Positions 37,701 to 47,980 of a stretch of 64,000 bases of DNA are shown piece after piece. The first letter of the stretch is position 1; the number at the start of each line of letters is the position of its first letter. A program made the translations under genes and the position numbers. The notes below the pieces were generated by a model. The model saw only the letters and a program-made list of their open reading frames with translations, did not search any database and was not told where the DNA came from. The stretch is taken from contig NW_005434670.1 in NCBI RefSeq assembly GCF_000315625.1, forward strand, positions 1,120,035 through 1,184,034. The letters run 5' to 3'. This DNA is from Guillardia theta CCMP2712 (taxonomy: Eukaryota; Cryptophyceae; Pyrenomonadales; Geminigeraceae).

Positions 37701-40700
37701 TGGCACACACGAACATGTCATGCGTATCATGATTGATTCAAACCTCGTGCAAAAACAGGACAGAAACATGACAGCGGAGCGGCGGTACTCCATCTTTGTT
37801 TTGGCACACGATGGCTTCGAGATGAAGACGTACAAGGGTTCAAGCTTGAGTCCAATTAGACTTGTTCACAACCTCGATGGCACCGAAGGAGTCTTTCCCT
37901 TCTCTAGCATCATCAATGGCAAGACCATTCTAAGTGAAGTTCCAATCATCAACCAAGTGTCAATCGGCTGCAGGAAACAAGGGAACACGACTACAGGATG
38001 TACGAATGCTGACATAGCTGAAGTCCTCCTATACGATACCATGTTGACTGCAGAAGATTTGGATCGAGTCGCAGGATATCTCAGTCGCAAGTATGACCTG
38101 GATTGGCAGTTCTCGACTGGCCCGACCATCTTGTCAGTATCGCCGACAAATGGCCCGACGACCGGCGGATCATATGTAACTTCATCACAACCTAGTGGTC
38201 GCCCTGACAATTCCTTCAGGTCACAATCTCCGGCGCAGCCTTTGGGAATAAGGAATCTAACATCCGAGTCACGTTTGCACAGAAGAACGCGACCCTCATA
38301 GGATTCTCAACCTACGAGAGAATGGTAAGGACTGACCTCCATCGCTGCAACAATGACGTTGGTGGCACAGGTGAATTACAACACACAGATAATCGTCACC
38401 AGTCCTCCTGGAGTAGGTTTCGTGCAGATCCGGATCCACGTGTTCGGTGTTCCGACATTCCTCGACAACGCTTGGCGGTACGACGCCCCTGAGATCCTTC
38501 AGCTCCAGCCGTCCACCGCGCCGGCCTCGGGAGGGACTTTCGTGTCTCTCATCGGGACAAACTTTGGAGAAGTCCATGTAATGATGTGCATGTTTTTCTG
38601 TTCTGATGGATCTGATGGAAGTTTCAGGACAATGCTGTTGTGGTGGTAGAGTCAAAGAAAGGAAGAAAAGAATGCGATCAAACGGTTTACATCTCAAACA
38701 CACTGCTCCTGTGCAAAGTGCCTGCCAGTACTTTCGAGTCTGCGAATGTCATCATTGCAGTGGGGCAGCAGAAGAGCAATGCAGCGGATGTGCTCTACTA
38801 CGGCATCCCGTCAATCTTCGATTGTTGGCCACAAACGCTTGATTGCATGGACTGCTGCGAGCAGCGGTGTACTTGGGAACAGGTGAGGGAGCAGACGGCC
38901 AACGGTCTTACAAGCTACGAGTGCAGAAAGACATGCAGTTTCCACTGTTCGACAGTATTTGTCAAGGCGACAGAGCCGTTGAAGGTGTATGTCAAGCTGA
39001 GCACTCTCAAGTCTTCTGGCTTTGTGATTGCCTGGGAACCTCCTTTGGACGACGGCGGCAGGTGAGACGAGTTGCGGGTGAGAGCGCGAGTCACTTATGA
39101 ATGCCGCAGCACCATCCTCTATTACTCCATCTCCTTTGTCATCAACGGAAAGGAGCACATCGGCAGGACCATCGCCCAAGAGACAAGCTACGAGTTCCGT
39201 GGGCTCCCGTCCGAGACTTCGATCGACAATATTCTCGTCCGAACGGTAACTAAGTTTGGCTTCGGAAGTCCCAGCAAGCCCCCAGCCAGCGCCAAGACTC
39301 TTTATGCGACGCCGCCGTCGCAACCACTCGCTTTCAGGGTCGAGCAACAAAACTGTTACAGCGTTCAGATCGCTTGGGATGTTCCGGTAGATCTCGGTGG
39401 AAGGTAAGCTGCATGCGTACTTTGTCCTTTGTGACATGATTTGGACAGGCCACTCGAAGGGTACGATTTGAAATGGCGTGTAAGGGGTAAGCTTTCCTCG
39501 GCAACGCTCAGTGGTACCAACAGAACATACACCATAGAGAAAGTCAACAGTCCAACTATTGATCTGATATCTCTGAGCAGCTTCAACGATGTTGGTACCA
39601 GTGAGCCTGCGACAGTGAGGAATCTCTCCCTGCCTTGCTCAAGTTTCCCCGTGATATCAGACATCAACAATGTGGTTGTTGGTGCTGGGGAAGTTTCAGA
39701 AGAAATTTCTTTCGTAATTAACGATCTTGAAACTTCTCCTATGTATCTGAAAGTGATCGGCAAATCTTTGAATGAGAGCTATCTGTCTTCGTCGAATATC
39801 ATCATCGGTGGACTCGGAAAGGACAGGAATGTGAAGATTTTGTGTGAACGGGGATGGGAGGGATATGTTGTGGTCAAGATCACAGTCATTGATGAAGACG
39901 GCATGTATTCCTTCACATTCTTTCAAGTACGAATCAGGCAGAGCGTCTTCTGCATCAGTCCTTCCGAGGGCTTTGCTCAAGGAGGTTCGACTGTCACGGT
40001 CTTGGGAGCTGGCTTCAGCGCCTTGTCGTCTTACAGCTGCTACTTCCAGTGCAGCCTAACAGGCCGATGCACGTCCTCAGCAACATTTCAGAATTCCTAT
40101 CAGATCACTTGCAATGTGCCGCCAAGTCAAGGTTCGGCGTTGTCGTCAGCCGTCGATGTTTACGTAGACGGTCAACTTGTAAAACCTTCATCGTTCGCAA
40201 CGTCAATCCAGTCGCTTCAAACTTGCAGTCAGGTATGAGCCCACGTACTGCCAAGAGATGTTGACATTGTGTGCAGGCGTCGATGACATTCCGATACGTC
40301 GAGGCCTGGGCAAGCGCATCTTACAGCAGCACTGAGAATCTTCTGCTCGTGACGGGAGGCGGGTTTGAAGTTGGCGGGGAATACACTTGTGTGTTCACAT
40401 CGGAACGAGAGGTAAGGGTTTGCGCAGGAGTCCTACTGAACTTCTAACCACATTGCAGGCCACTACATTCCTGTCCTCACCTGCTGCCTGTCTATCGGAC
40501 CAGCTGATATCTTGTGAGTTGCTCACGTTGGGATCCGCCATGGCAACGGGCAGGGCTGCCTTCACTCTCAGACACGCGTCCGTCCTCGTTCCTAAGGTCG
40601 GAGGGCAGGTGGAGTACATCTCAGTCCCGCAGTCATGGGCCCTACTCTATCCCTCCAGCGGTCCATCGCGAGGAGGGACGCAAATAGTGGTGGAGGGGGA

Positions 40701-41904
40701 TGGATTTGACTCCTTTGCGGTAGACGCGAGCTACCGCTGCTCCTTCCGTGACCCAGGAGGAAACGTTGCCTTCTCCCCCGTCGTCCCCGCTCTATCTCCC
40801 AACACCATCCGATGCGTTAGCCCGGACTGGGGTCGCCACAATATAGCTGGACGCACAACCATGTCGGTGGAGGATACCAAGAGAGGAGTGACGGTAGCGT
40901 ACAAGGGGCTGAGCGGGCAGAATACTTTTGTCTTCTCCTCCTCCTGGACTGACGTCGCAAGCTCGTTGGTTGCGGCAGCGAATGGTCAAGTCATCTTCAC
41001 CGCCTCGGGTCTCAACACCTCAGACTTGTACCGCTGCATCTTGTCCCTCAACTCCTCCAGATACTCCTCGGCCTGGAAGGTGCCGCCAACCGTCTCCACC
41101 TTCGCATGCGACATCGTCAACTTCGGCGATTTCTATCCGGCACAGTCAGCCACCGTTGAGCTCCAAGGCGACGTCACCGGCGTGGTGGCCTTCCAAGGAC
41201 AAGAGGCTTCTCGTACTGTGAGGATGATTGAGGCCTGGGTCTCCATCTCTCCCGGTCAGGTGCTGGCAGGTCAAAGTTTCGAGCTCACGTTCAGAGCTTC
41301 CAGCTTGCTCAGCAACGTCGTGTATGAGTGCGTCTTGACGTACAGGAGCAGCTCAGGCTACTGGTCGTCGCTCTACACCCCCATCGAGTGGGAGGACCAG
41401 TCCAACCTCATCCTCAACCAGCACTCCAGCAGCTCCTGTGTAGTCGCTTCGCTCACGGCTGTGACCTGCTCCTTCTCCTCCTGGCCTCGCGATTTCCCAG
41501 CTCGCGTCACCTCTGTCGTGCTCAAGACAGCCTCCTATCAGGTCATGTACACCGGCAAGCTCGGCGGCGACAGTTTGAACATCAAGGCAGTCTGGAATCA
41601 GTTCTACCCCTCCATGTCAGGCTTCCTCGGGGGTGCTCAGGTGACTGTCAGTGGGTTCGGCTTTGACCCTTCAACCGTCTACTTCTGCCGGGTGGACGGC
41701 AAGTCGTCCTACAAGACGTCCATCGCGGCTCGGCCCCTCAACTCCACCATGCTCATCTGCAAGTCTCCTGCTTGGATGGAGGCCGTCGCACTTGCGCAGC
41801 AGGTGGATGGTAAGGCAACACTGTACGCGAACTTCTCCGTCTTGTCCGCATCCCTGGAGACGCTGGAAAGCTCGAGCGCGTCGAAGAGCTTCATGTATCA
41901 GTAG
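19778..41904 (+). CDS. Giant secreted IPT/TIG-like repeat protein with LamG/ConA-like and FnIII modules
   Basis: Exon 1 runs from 19778 to 34144. Twelve introns of 44-54 nt follow, at 34145, 34904, 35120, 37395, 37640, 38176, 38325, 38578, 39062, 39404, 40233 and 40412; the stop is at 41902-41904. A signal peptide (MSRSILLLFLIQLCTHSCFG) is followed by three related units of about 150 residues (IYQSNPLAGASNDLTI, IWQGTPVPSRLNAITV, IQQNTPMAGASNTITV). Then come about sixty units of roughly 85 residues with the pattern STGS, hydrophobic strand, G..FG, R......CE.S.W.SDTSI.C, resembling IPT/TIG folds. A LamG/ConA-like module lies at nt 32280-32950 and a second at 37200-38110. Two FnIII-like modules lie at about 38990-39640, and classic IPT units follow to the end. 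No membrane anchor is seen. The coding total is 3n+2, and the frame changes by two at about 22190-22225; two homopolymer G runs there are one base longer than in the first copy of the local repeat. Corrected, the protein would be about 7,184 residues. An adhesive or cell-covering role is inferred. Confidence 0.85.
21640..22350 (+). repeat. Three GC-rich tandem copies of the protein repeat inside the giant gene
   Basis: A unit of about 125 bp, beginning GTGGACGTACGGGGGCGG, starts at 21691, 21958 and 22227. The spacings are 267 and 269 nt. All copies encode the same segment (TGSASVTVAGAGLGSRDGSG, then CEASEWRSDT or RSET in copies 1 and 2), which is a version of the surrounding 85-residue repeat but written almost only with G/C-ending codons and using Gly/Ala/Arg. 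An AT-rich stretch of ordinary repeat sequence at about 21860-21955 separates copies 1 and 2. The GC tract ends abruptly at 22350, where T-rich sequence begins. Confidence 0.9.
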
Positions 41905-41973
41905 CTCGTCAGATGTGGAGTGGAACTTTGGATGTTGTTTATCTATAAAGTCACAAACAAGAACAACTTGCTT

Positions 41974-42382
41974 CTACCACTTGAGCAGGTAGCTGTATCC
42001 CTGCATGAGAGGATGTGCGAAGTAAGCAGCGACGGTTCCAACAGTGATAGCGACGTAGGGGGCGCGAAGGAACCTGCCATGTGGATAAGCTCCCTCCCTC
42101 TCCTCCCTCCCTCCCTCCCTCTCCTCCCTCCCTCCCTCCCCTCCCTCCCTCCCTCCCTCCCTCCCTCCCTCCCTCCCTCCCCTCCCTCCCCTCCCTCCCT
42201 TCCCCTCCCACTCTTCTCCCTTCCTCACCCTCCCTCCCACTCACTCTTTGTAGTAATCTTCAGGCAGAGTTTGCCTTCCCTCGGCTATGGCTGCAAACGG
42301 CAGAACGCTTGTCCTGGATTTTACAGCCTCGAAGGCCTACCAGCCATGTTAACACAGACGAAACAGGACGGGAAGCAGGAGA

Positions 42383-42448
<66 letters not shown>

Positions 42449-43556
42449 TGACTTACCTCCCCGTACTTGTTCGCAAGTCGCTGATCGCCGTGCCAGCAAC
42501 CGAAGAGGTGATGGACCATGAGGCCGAAGGACGTGGCCAGCATGAAGCTGTTGCCGATCCAGAGCGTGTGCGCCATGCACCTTCACGAATTGATGTCAGA
42601 AACTAATGAGGGAGAGAGGGAGGGAGGGGAGCGGAGGAAAAGGGAGAAAGGGGAGGGGAGAAAGGAGAGGAGAGGGAGGGGAGGAGGGAAGGGGAGGGGG
42701 GGGAGGGGAGAAGGGGAGAGAGGGAATGGAGGGCAAGGAGCTACCACATCAGTTGTCCGACCATCTGCGGGTGTCTAGTGATTCGCATGATTCCTGTCTC
42801 CCACATGTGAAACTTGGGCTTGTCCACAGCAGCGATCTCGAGCAGGTTGAAGGTGGAGGGGTAGAGGAACCAGAAGCTCACAAAGTTCACTACCCAGCAC
42901 ATGGCGTGCACCGCGTCTGAGGATCGCACGTCCCACAGCTGTACGCCATCATATCGATGGTTGATGAAGAACACGATGCAGGAGACGGCAAGCGGCAAGC
43001 TGACCACCCCGAAGAGGACTCGCCAAACGCGCTCCCCTACTCCCTCCTGCTCCAACAAACTGTTGATGGCCGCCTCAGCTTTCGGCCTCAACGACGCGAG
43101 ACCGCTGTGGGCGACACCAAAGACGGAGAGGAGGAGGAGCATGGTTGCTGTGCTGTTGTCACTGCAGATGGAAGACAAGAGCCTGATGAAATCATCTCCG
43201 AACCCAGTTTGCGGGTCAATCCACAGGAACCACAACGCTCCCATAACGACAGTGAAGACTCCAACGAACTTGGCCCACGAAGCGATTGACTGGGCACTCA
43301 AGTCGAAGGCTCCCGAGTCTTCTCCTCTCAGCTCTGCCTGCATGTCCTGTGGCAGCTGCATATTCCAACCTGCTAGCCTCGACCTCGGGCGACGAGCCGA
43401 GGGGGCATGAGAGGAAGAGAAGGCTCTGAGCTGGCCGCTCCTCGAGGAGCATCCGAGCTTCGAGGAAGCAGACAAGGACATGAAGGACGTGCCATGCGCC
43501 GGTGTGAACGACTGGACATGCCCCGCTGCCGCCGCGAGCAGAACCCACTTGAGCAT
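41974..43556 (-). CDS. Z-ISO: 15-cis-zeta-carotene isomerase, plastid-targeted
   Basis: Exons on the minus strand: 42745-43556, 42457-42580, 42245-42336 and 41974-42073 (376 codons, frame intact). Z-ISO is an NnrU-related integral membrane haem protein that isomerises the 15-cis bond of tri-cis-zeta-carotene in the plastid. Family motifs are strong: [67 protein letters not shown], then [43 protein letters not shown] and a terminal [18 protein letters not shown]. The start at 43556 opens a signal peptide ([16 protein letters not shown]) followed by FTPAHG and a Ser/Arg-rich stretch, as expected for a bipartite signal of a complex plastid. An in-frame ATG lies 30 codons upstream. The three introns (171, 120 and 164 nt) are inflated by microsatellites. 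The gene is convergent with the giant gene, 69 bp apart. Confidence 0.93.
42091..42240. repeat. CCCT-type microsatellite in the last intron of the carotene isomerase gene
   Basis: About 150 bp of CTCC/CCCT repeats with few interruptions, almost filling the 171-nt intron at 42074-42244. On the gene's own strand it is a GGGA repeat. Apparent Gly/Glu-rich or Pro-rich ORFs here are artefacts. Confidence 0.9.
42384..42448. repeat. GGAGCA hexanucleotide microsatellite in an isomerase intron
   Basis: About eleven copies of GGAGCA in a row within the 120-nt intron at 42337-42456. Poly-Leu and poly-Glu-Gln-like ORFs in this stretch come from the repeat. Confidence 0.9.
42608..42735. repeat. Purine-rich microsatellite in the first isomerase intron
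   Basis: An irregular GGGA/GAGG tract on the plus strand (pyrimidine-rich in the sense strand of the gene) fills most of the 164-nt intron at 42581-42744. Confidence 0.85.
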
Positions 43557-43977
43557 GGCGGCCCCCGGGATCTGTTTACTGAAGAGGACGGCCCGCCTCG
43601 GTTTCGGTCGATGGTTCCGACAGCGTGCTGGATGGTGCAGGCGCATGCGCTGATAGCGAGTTCAGGTCAGGAGACTGAAGGACAGGAGGAGGAGAGAGAA
43701 GAGACCTGAAGAGGGAGGGAGGGAGGGAGGGAGGGAGGGAGGGAGGGAGGGAGGGAGGGAGGGAGGAGCGATGGAGAAGGAAGGAGGGAGAGGGAGAGAT
43801 GTGAGGATGGGAATGCACTACAAGAAAGAGTTGGTCAGACTTGACAACGTAGACCTGACCAGTCCATGCGCTGCAACATTTTGCATTGAACTCACTTGAC
43901 TTGTAGGTCTTTATAGCTCTACTGTCAGACCTGTCAGACCTGTCAGACCAGCAGGAGGATCCAGGCTCCATCTGTCC
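43557..43977. promoter_or_regulatory. Divergent intergenic region between isomerase and HIBCH-like genes
   Basis: About 420 bp separate two divergently transcribed start codons, so promoters for both must lie here. It contains a GGGA microsatellite of about 55 bp at 43711-43766 and a short direct repeat of CAGACCTGT around 43924-43950. No core promoter element is recognised. Confidence 0.45.
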
Positions 43978-45764
43978 ATGTCCTCAACCATCGATGCTCA
44001 GATCTTTGACAACGGCATGGCTGAGATCGTTCTCAATCGCCCTCAAGCGTTGAATGCCGCAGACAGCTCAATGACGCAGCACATGCACGCCAAGTTGAAG
44101 CAGTGGGGCGAAGAGTCTCGGATCAAGGCATGTGTCCTCCGCAGCTCGTCTGACAGAGCCTTTTGCTCTGGCGGAGACGTGAAAGCTCTCGCGCTGGCCC
44201 TGCAGGAGGAAGAGGAGACGAGGCTGGCGCACGAGGCCCTGGGGAACGAGTACAAGCTTATCCACGAGGTGTCGAGCATGAAGATCCCTACCGTCTCCAT
44301 CATGAACGGTTCCTCTCCCTCAACGGCTGCCGTGTAGGATTGACGTTGGTAGGGGTGACGATGGGCTTCGGCATTGGGCTGGGCTGCGCGTGTCGTTACC
44401 GAGTCGTGACTGAGAAGACAATCATGGCCATGCCGGAGAATGGTGAGGGAGAGAGAGGGGGATGAGGAGGGAGAGAGAGAGGGACGAGGAGGGAGAGAGA
44501 GAGGGACGAGGAGGGAGAGAGAGAGGGATGAGGAGGGCGAGAGAGGGGTATGAGGAGGGAGAGAGAGAGGGACGAGGAAGGAGAGAGAGGGACGAGGAAG
44601 GAGAGAGAGGGGTATGAGGAGGGAGAGAGAGAGGGATGAGGAGGGAGATAAGTGGAGGAGCGAGAGAGGGAGAGAGCGGGAGGACGTTTGGAGAATTGAT
44701 AGACCGTAGGGATTGGCCTCTTTCCTGATGTTGGATTCGCTTGGCTGATGAGGAACCGTCCTGCTCACGGTCTTTATTTTGCGCTGACGGGGGCGAGAAT
44801 TCACGCAAGGGACGACTCGTGCGGTAGGGAAAGTTTGATCAGCGTGGGTGCGAGAGTTGCTGTTTGTGATCCATGAAGCAGGAACGATGATCGATCTTGG
44901 GTTGGGAACACATTTTGTATCCACCGAGAAGGTGTGCGGTTGAAGCTGTTTGCGATGTTTGAGGGATGTGCCAGCTCCAAGATCTGATCGAAGACCTTGA
45001 GAACGTGGACTTGTCGAGCAACCAAGACGTTCGAATCGAGGGTGCTGAACAGCGAGCATGACAACGGAAATGACGAGGTCTGCAGAGTGTTTGAACAAGT
45101 ACGCAGAGACGGGTGGGAGAGCTTCCAAGGGAAGACACAGGTAAGGACTGGTGGCTGTTTCCTGTGCAAGGCTAAGACTGATGGACTTGCAGTGGAATCA
45201 TTGAGAAATTGTTTGATTACAAACAATACGACAACGTGCAAGATATCTTCGCTGCATTGGAACAAGTCAGCAGTACTGCCGTTGTCAACCACAGCTAAGG
45301 ATGTAAGCAGGAGATTGATCGATCGGGCGATGAAGCTACCTCAGCCTTTCTGAGAGAAACTCTTTCCTGCATGCAGGTGCCGCAACTGACCTGTCTTGTT
45401 CCCGACCGTGATTTCACGTGTGTAGGCAGCATGTCCGTTTTCCCTCGCATCAACTCTCGCGCACTTCAAATCTGTCTTCCAACAACAATCTGTTGACCAA
45501 CAGCTGAAGCTCACAGACCTCAAGTCTGTTCTGATGCAGGAGTACAGACTAGCCACCCGCCTTGCGTACAGAGGCGACTTCCTCGAAGGAGTTTCCTCAA
45601 AGTTGATTCGCAAAGACAACAAGTCAGCCTGGAACCCTCAGACTCTCAACGACGTCAAGGTGTGATGTTCTGTGTGCATGCGCAACCTGAATGTATGACC
45701 CCTCCTTCAGCCTTCAGAGGTTGCCGAGAACTTTCAACCTCTTGCATCCGAGCTCGTCTTTTAA
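43978..45764 (+). CDS. 3-hydroxyisobutyryl-CoA hydrolase-like enzyme (crotonase superfamily)
   Basis: Ten exons: 43978-44308, 44353-44442, 44710-44823, 44879-44931, 44975-45041, 45086-45140, 45193-45265, 45311-45376, 45426-45659 and 45711-45764. They sum to 379 codons, close to the usual length of HIBCH. HIBCH hydrolyses 3-hydroxyisobutyryl-CoA in valine breakdown. Motifs follow the family in order: [58 protein letters not shown], then [21 protein letters not shown], and a C-terminal [25 protein letters not shown] typical of the HIBCH branch rather than simple enoyl-CoA hydratases. The usual FPDVGGGY region reads FPDVGFAW. No targeting peptide or PTS1 is evident. Introns are 43-55 nt except the second (267 nt), which is a purine microsatellite. 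Confidence 0.9.
44445..44690. repeat. Purine-rich minisatellite in HIBCH-like gene intron 2
   Basis: Roughly 22-26 bp units of the form GGGACGAGGAGGGAGAGAGA or GGGATGAGGAGGGAGAGA repeat about ten times. They make this intron about five times longer than the other introns of the gene. Long minus-strand Ser/Leu/Pro-rich ORFs over this stretch are artefacts. Confidence 0.9.
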
Positions 45765-45823
45765 AAAGTTTTGAATTCTCTGCTTCGTTTGTCCCGTATT
45801 TTCAAACTTGGTCTTGCTCTTCA

Positions 45824-47641
45824 TCAACGGACAGAAATTGCCTTCCCTGACGGAACAGAAGCCAACTCGATCAGTTCTTGCGAGATCGAGTTGTCCATTT
45901 GCTTGGACTTGGACGATACAAAGAACAAACCCATTCCCTCGATGAACACGAACGTCCCCACCTCCAAACGCTTGAACTCACTTTCACCCCATCCTCTCAT
46001 GCGCGTCTCCTCCTCCTCCGTCTTACTCGCACTTGATCTGCGCATTCTCCGAAAAATAAAATCCAACTCGACCAGCTGGTCGTCGCCATTCGCTGAGTCT
46101 TGTGGGCAGCCTCGTACCCACAAGAAATCTTTCAATTCATGATCTAAGTATTCCTCAAACGAGAAATCCATCAGGGCTCTGACTTGCGACTCGTCGTCGT
46201 AATCCATCCGAACAACTTTAAAAACACCCCAGTCCTTGAGATAGACATAATCTTCTTCTTTCATGGACTCTATGTCGAACTCGTTCATCCACATCATCCG
46301 GGGTCGCACGAGCTGCTTCGTCCCTCCCGTCTCGTTCATCGAGGTAAGAGGAACAGGTTCAGACAACGGAAGGGAGTAAGGGATGACCTCATCATAGTTC
46401 CTCACTATCACAACCCCATGCGCTTCCTGCCGGATTGCTCTCAGCTTTGGGATCCTCTTTGTGAGATAATCAAAGTTTGGTTTCCACAAATCGCTCTCGT
46501 CGAACAGCAACTGGGAATGTGACGTGTCAGCTTTCAGATACATATGCGATGCGAAACACTTGAAACCCTCAGCGCACATCCCACGATCCAAAAGTTCGAA
46601 GACGTCAAAAGAAAGACTTGCTGACGAATATTTGGATCGATACACAAAGGGCAGCACTGGAAAGAAGATTGGTTTGCTCGAACAATCGGCCCTGGTTTGG
46701 TTCTCCTGTGCTTGGGTACCATTCAACCCCCTCACGACGCTCATCAGTTGCTGATAGACAACATCAAAGGAAGCTTCACGATCTGAGCAGAGAACACGAA
46801 AAGTTCCCATCATCAGGTCAATCGCCGACAGCGCAAGCAGAGGCATCGCCTCGACTACCGATCCCCAACTCCTCCCGCCCTGTTTCATCAACACCTTGGG
46901 GTCCGAACATTCCCCATCGGTGCTCCGAAACCTGAGCGCCTGACAACAGCTCGATCTCTCGCTCACGAAACGCTGGAAGCGACTGCCTGCATCAGACTCC
47001 TGGCACGCTCGGTCGGTGCATTCGAGGTATGCGATCCCCTGTTCCACCGCAGATTCACACAACTTCACACAGACCTCATGGAAGTCGTCCATGTCGCACA
47101 CACGATCTGGCGGGCAGTTCAGCCGCGAGCAAGCCGCAGTGATCCTGTTTAACTTCTCGCGTTTCGCACCTTTCTCTGATGAATCCCCGACATTGCAGAC
47201 TAGGACGAATTCACCGCCATCTCTTCTGCTGATATGACTGGCAAACATAATTTTGCTGGCATCCTGCAGCCCTATTCCACCATGAGCATCGATATAAACA
47301 CGGGTGACAGGATTGCTCTCAAGGAAGAGACTGTCGTAAAGGTCACTTAGCTCACAGTTTCCTCTGCGAGCTATCACTCTCCATGCCTTTTCCACCTTCT
47401 CTTCTACGCTGTCCTCGCGCGTTTCCAACTGCTTGAACACGTTCTTGACCATGTCCGTTTGTAACTTCTTCAGATCAGGATCGTTACCTCCCAGCAGACT
47501 CAAGCCGTCAGCTCCGAGCAGGTTCAAGCCATCAGCGATGGCGAGCGGGGAGTGAGCGGACGCGCCGGCAGTCGCAAGGCTTGACAAGAACAAGACGAGG
47601 GCACAGGGCATGACTGAGAGGAAACCACCAGAGGAGCACAT
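45824..47641 (-). CDS. Unrecognised secreted or lumenal protein, intronless
   Basis: One uninterrupted ORF ends at 45824. The ATG at 47641 (605 codons to the stop) is chosen because it starts a signal peptide (MCSSGGFLSVMPCALVLFLS, then SLATAGASA). An in-frame ATG at 47704 would add a charged leader (MATSRHRRYERREEEHHGVK). The mature part has about fourteen cysteines, several close together (LTRACQESD-type and SERSSCCQAL regions), but no domain that I know. The C-terminal third is acidic, with DYVYLKDWGVFKVVRMDYDD and a related later segment, RLEVGTFVFIEGMGLFFVSS, which may be a duplicated small beta module. The lack of introns is unusual beside its neighbours. It ends 59 bp from the convergent HIBCH-like gene. 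Confidence 0.75.
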   Translation of the reverse strand: MCSSGGFLSVMPCALVLFLSSLATAGASAHSPLAIADGLNLLGADGLSLLGGNDPDLKKLQTDMVKNVFKQLETREDSVEEKVEKAWRVIARRGNCELSDLYDSLFLESNPVTRVYIDAHGGIGLQDASKIMFASHISRRDGGEFVLVCNVGDSSEKGAKREKLNRITAACSRLNCPPDRVCDMDDFHEVCVKLCESAVEQGIAYLECTDRACQESDAGSRFQRFVSERSSCCQALRFRSTDGECSDPKVLMKQGGRSWGSVVEAMPLLALSAIDLMMGTFRVLCSDREASFDVVYQQLMSVVRGLNGTQAQENQTRADCSSKPIFFPVLPFVYRSKYSSASLSFDVFELLDRGMCAEGFKCFASHMYLKADTSHSQLLFDESDLWKPNFDYLTKRIPKLRAIRQEAHGVVIVRNYDEVIPYSLPLSEPVPLTSMNETGGTKQLVRPRMMWMNEFDIESMKEEDYVYLKDWGVFKVVRMDYDDESQVRALMDFSFEEYLDHELKDFLWVRGCPQDSANGDDQLVELDFIFRRMRRSSASKTEEEETRMRGWGESEFKRLEVGTFVFIEGMGLFFVSSKSKQMDNSISQELIELASVPSGKAISVR

Positions 47642-47980
47642 GTCCTTCACACCATGGTGCTCTTCTTCCCTCCTCTCGTATCGGCGATGCCTGCTTGTCG
47701 CCATTGATGCGGCCCGCCGGCAGTGCCCGGCCGCCCGGCCGCAGTGCCACCGCCCGGCGGACTCCGACCGGACTCGGCCCGGCCTGGAACTTGGGAAACG
47801 TGTCAACGTAGTCACTCTACTGTGAACTGTGAACCGGGCGGCCGCCGAGGCTCGGAGGCAGAACCCACGCTGCTTGGCAGGCGAGTAAATTGATCACAAG
47901 ATTCATCATAAAGTGGTTCAGGCGGTGTAATGGTTTACTAAGTTATTCCCTTCATACCATACATGTCACTGCGGAAGTGG
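47642..47980. other. Intergenic spacer with a GC-rich patch
   Basis: Contains 47700-47860, a patch of CCGGCC/GCCCGG words like those elsewhere in the window. It includes the leader and promoter of the minus-strand gene starting at 47641. No other signal is seen. Confidence 0.45.

Noticed and set aside
41951-42244. Gly/Glu/Arg-rich minus ORFs and Pro/Leu/Ser-rich plus ORFs
   Set aside because: They arise from CCCT/GGGA microsatellite in an intron of the carotene isomerase gene and end with it.
42349-42521. Poly-Leu and Glu-Gln/Ala-Gly repeat ORFs
   Set aside because: Translation of the GGAGCA hexanucleotide repeat in an intron; only the [12 protein letters not shown] part belongs to a real exon.
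44043-45128. 361-codon minus-strand ORF rich in Ser, Leu and Pro
   Set aside because: It is antisense to the HIBCH-like exons and to the purine minisatellite of intron 2; no protein-like features.
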